17,756 nt of DNA from Bacillaceae bacterium (GTDB lineage Bacteria; Bacillota; Bacilli; Bacillales_A; Planococcaceae), in contig JASLGI010000011.1 in assembly GCA_030149685.1 (NCBI GenBank), positions 1 through 17,756 of the forward strand, written 5' to 3'. The notes under the pieces are model-generated. The model was not told the DNA's origin. It did not search any database and worked only from the letters and a program-made list of their open reading frames with translations. The translations under genes were made by a program, and so were the position numbers. Below, piece by piece: positions 16,385 through 17,756 of the stretch (its first letter is position 1; each line of letters opens with the position of its first letter).

Positions 16385-17196
16385 GGAATCTACTTGCCCG
16401 GCTCTTATCGATTGCGATCATCCTTGTTGTTGTCGCCGGTTTTAGTGCTGGGCCGGTGGATGCCCTCAATCATACAGATTCGGCTGTTTACGATGAAGTG
16501 AACATTTTAACGAAAGAACAAGAACATGAAATTAACGATTATGCATTTGCCTTGCAACAAAAAACAGGCGTGGAGTTTCAAGTCGATATTTTAGATAAAA
16601 TCGGTGATCAACCGATTGAAGACTATGCATTGGAACGCTTCCGAAGTATGGGACTTGGAACGAAAGAAGAAGAAAATGGTCTTCTTCTCGTAATGACGGT
16701 CAATGATAAGCAAGGAAGTCGCCATTTTCGTGTGATGACCGGTTACGGGTTAGAAGGAATGCTTCCAGATGGGAAAGTAGGCCGTATTTTAGATGAAGTC
16801 GGTATGCCATATTTAGCCGATGCAGATCCACCTGCACCAGACCGAGCAATTATTGAAACGTATAAAGCGTTTTACAATGAAGTGATGACCGGTTACGGCT
16901 ATGATGGTGAACAAGTCCTCGTAGAAACATTAAACGGGGAATACGATCCTGATCACTCAGATGATTCAATTACATTCGGCGACATCATTTTTATTTTAAT
17001 TATTTTATTCATCATCTATCGCTCAATGAAAGGTGGTGGTGGAAATAGTGGTGGCCGTGGCGGCGGTGGTGGACCAATTATTTTCACGACCGGTAGCGGA
17101 AGTGGTGGCGGCTTTTCAAGCGGTGGAACAGGAGGCTTCGGAGGTTTCGGAGGTGGCGGTTCAACCGGTGGAGGCGGCGCAGGACGAACATGGTAA
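16381..17196 (+). CDS. TPM-domain membrane protein, YgcG family
   Basis: A 271-residue protein. It starts at GTG overlapping the lemA stop (GTGA) with only a weak ribosome binding site, so translational coupling is likely. A signal peptide (~1-28, LLSIAIILVVVAGFSAG) precedes the extracytoplasmic TPM (TPM_phosphatase) domain at ~35-175 (VYDEVNILT, GLLLVMTVND, MTGYGLEGMLPDGKVGRILDE). A membrane helix follows at ~200-214 (IIFILIILFIIY). The C-terminal ~50 residues are almost all Gly/Ser with Phe, ending in GGAGRTW, the usual YgcG-type tail. It acts with LemA by genomic association; biochemical activity is not established. Its last codons form one arm of the terminator. Confidence 0.92.
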   Translation: MRNLLARLLSIAIILVVVAGFSAGPVDALNHTDSAVYDEVNILTKEQEHEINDYAFALQQKTGVEFQVDILDKIGDQPIEDYALERFRSMGLGTKEEENGLLLVMTVNDKQGSRHFRVMTGYGLEGMLPDGKVGRILDEVGMPYLADADPPAPDRAIIETYKAFYNEVMTGYGYDGEQVLVETLNGEYDPDHSDDSITFGDIIFILIILFIIYRSMKGGGGNSGGRGGGGGPIIFTTGSGSGGGFSSGGTGGFGGFGGGGSTGGGGAGRTW

Positions 17197-17213
17197 ATCC
17201 ATGTTCGTTTTTT
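17184..17213 (+). terminator. Rho-independent terminator of lemA-TPM overlapping the stop codon
   Basis: ACGAACATGG (17184-17193, last codons of the TPM gene) pairs perfectly with CCATGTTCGT (17199-17208). The loop TAAAT contains the stop codon, and TTTTT follows. Confidence 0.9.
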
Positions 17214-17283
17214 AAATTTTACGTTTCATTTCTTTATAAATGGGTAAGTTATATTAGAAGAACATTTGTAGGAGGAATGCCTA

Positions 17284-17756
17284 ATGGTAAAATTAGCAAT
17301 CAATGGATTCGGTCGTATCGGTCGACTCGTTTTTCGAGAGGCGATGAAACGAGAAGACGTGCAAGTTGTCGCAATTAATGATTTAACAGATGCGAAGATG
17401 CTTGCACATTTACTGAAATACGACTCTGTTCATGGCATCTATGATTTAGATGTAGAGGCAGAAAAAGATGCAATTATCGTCAATGGCGAAAAAATTACGG
17501 TGTATGAAGAAAAAGATCCGGTGAACATTCCGTGGAAAGCACATGATGTCGATATCGTCATTGAGTCAACAGGTGTGTTCCGTACGAAAGAAGGATTAGA
17601 AAAACATATCGAAGCGGGAGCGAAACGTGCCATTTTATCCGCACCTGCTAAAGGAGACGGCGTACCGATGTTCGTGATGGGCGTCAACAATGAGACGTAT
17701 AATCCTGAAAAAGACGTCGTCGTATCCAATGCTTCATGTACAACGAACGGGTTAGC
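17284..17756 (+). CDS. gap: Glyceraldehyde-3-phosphate dehydrogenase, type I (5' part, cut by window end)
   Basis: The first 157 codons of a ~335-residue enzyme that converts glyceraldehyde-3-phosphate to 1,3-bisphosphoglycerate in glycolysis. The NAD-binding motif INGFGRIGR is at ~6-14. INDLTD at ~31-36 keeps the acidic residue typical of NAD-specific, GapA-type enzymes; B. subtilis GapB has INASYS there. The active-site loop SNASCTTNGL contains the catalytic Cys; the usual second Cys (CTTNC) is Gly. The start ATG has GTAGGAGG upstream at 17269-17276. No clear promoter is seen; TATATT (17250-17255) is a weak -10 without a -35. No cggR regulator gene lies immediately upstream. Confidence 0.97.
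   Translation, partial: MVKLAINGFGRIGRLVFREAMKREDVQVVAINDLTDAKMLAHLLKYDSVHGIYDLDVEAEKDAIIVNGEKITVYEEKDPVNIPWKAHDVDIVIESTGVFRTKEGLEKHIEAGAKRAILSAPAKGDGVPMFVMGVNNETYNPEKDVVVSNASCTTNGL

Noticed and set aside
17033..17160. GGT/GGC-rich repeat at the end of the TPM gene as a DNA repeat or mobile remnant
   Set aside because: It encodes the Gly-rich tail normal for YgcG-type proteins and the frame is maintained.

Overview
The window reads as a low-to-moderate GC Firmicute of the order Bacillales. Gene content, strong GGAGG-type ribosome binding sites and gene order (uvrA, yvlB, hprK, lgt, ppaX, yvoF, TPR protein, trxB, rapZ, yvcK, whiA, crh, clpP, gap) are those of the Bacillus/Staphylococcus core region. 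Crh and PpaX argue against Staphylococcus. The genus cannot be fixed from sequence alone; an Exiguobacterium-like lineage is my guess.

Layout. 1-1737: 3' part of uvrA (nucleotide excision repair). 1802-2920: a YvlB-like DUF4097 protein behind an ECF sigma-W-type promoter, closed by a UUCG-capped terminator. 3033-4788: hprK-lgt, overlapping by 8 nt. 4867-6020: ppaX-yvoF, sharing a GTGA overlap and with their own extended -10 promoter. 6101-7603: a TPR protein with a C-terminal helix-turn-helix, preceded by a promoter and a terminator-like hairpin. 7701-8645: trxB with a strong terminator. 8817-11933: the rapZ-yvcK-whiA-crh operon with its own promoter. 12023-12613 (minus): clpP with a CtsR-type operator. 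12767-12838: tRNA-Arg(CCG). 12909-13508 (minus): a membrane-anchored coiled-coil protein with an excalibur domain. 13686-14946: an unknown one-helix membrane protein and an unknown lipoprotein. 14985-15129: an apparently non-coding unit with a near-consensus promoter, a GNRA hairpin and a terminator. 15201-15743: an HdeD/DUF308 membrane protein. 15806-17196: LemA and TPM-domain (YgcG-like) proteins behind a second sigma-W-type promoter. 17284-end: start of gap.

How it fits together. HprK and its substrate Crh (Gln15, Ser46) are about 8 kb apart, and a glycolytic gap gene closes the window, so much of it concerns carbon control. Lgt would lipidate the lipoprotein encoded at 14122. Two envelope-associated units (yvlB; lemA-TPM) carry almost the same ECF promoter and probably belong to one envelope-stress regulon. 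clpP has the expected CtsR heat-shock control.

Most of the window is well-known core genome. The least explained parts are the promoter-hairpin-terminator unit at 14985-15129, the dyad upstream of trxB, the leader hairpin before the TPR-HTH gene, and the two unknown proteins at 13686-14946. No mobile elements, CRISPR arrays, phage genes or obvious pseudogenes were seen. No gene-free stretch exceeds 300 bases.
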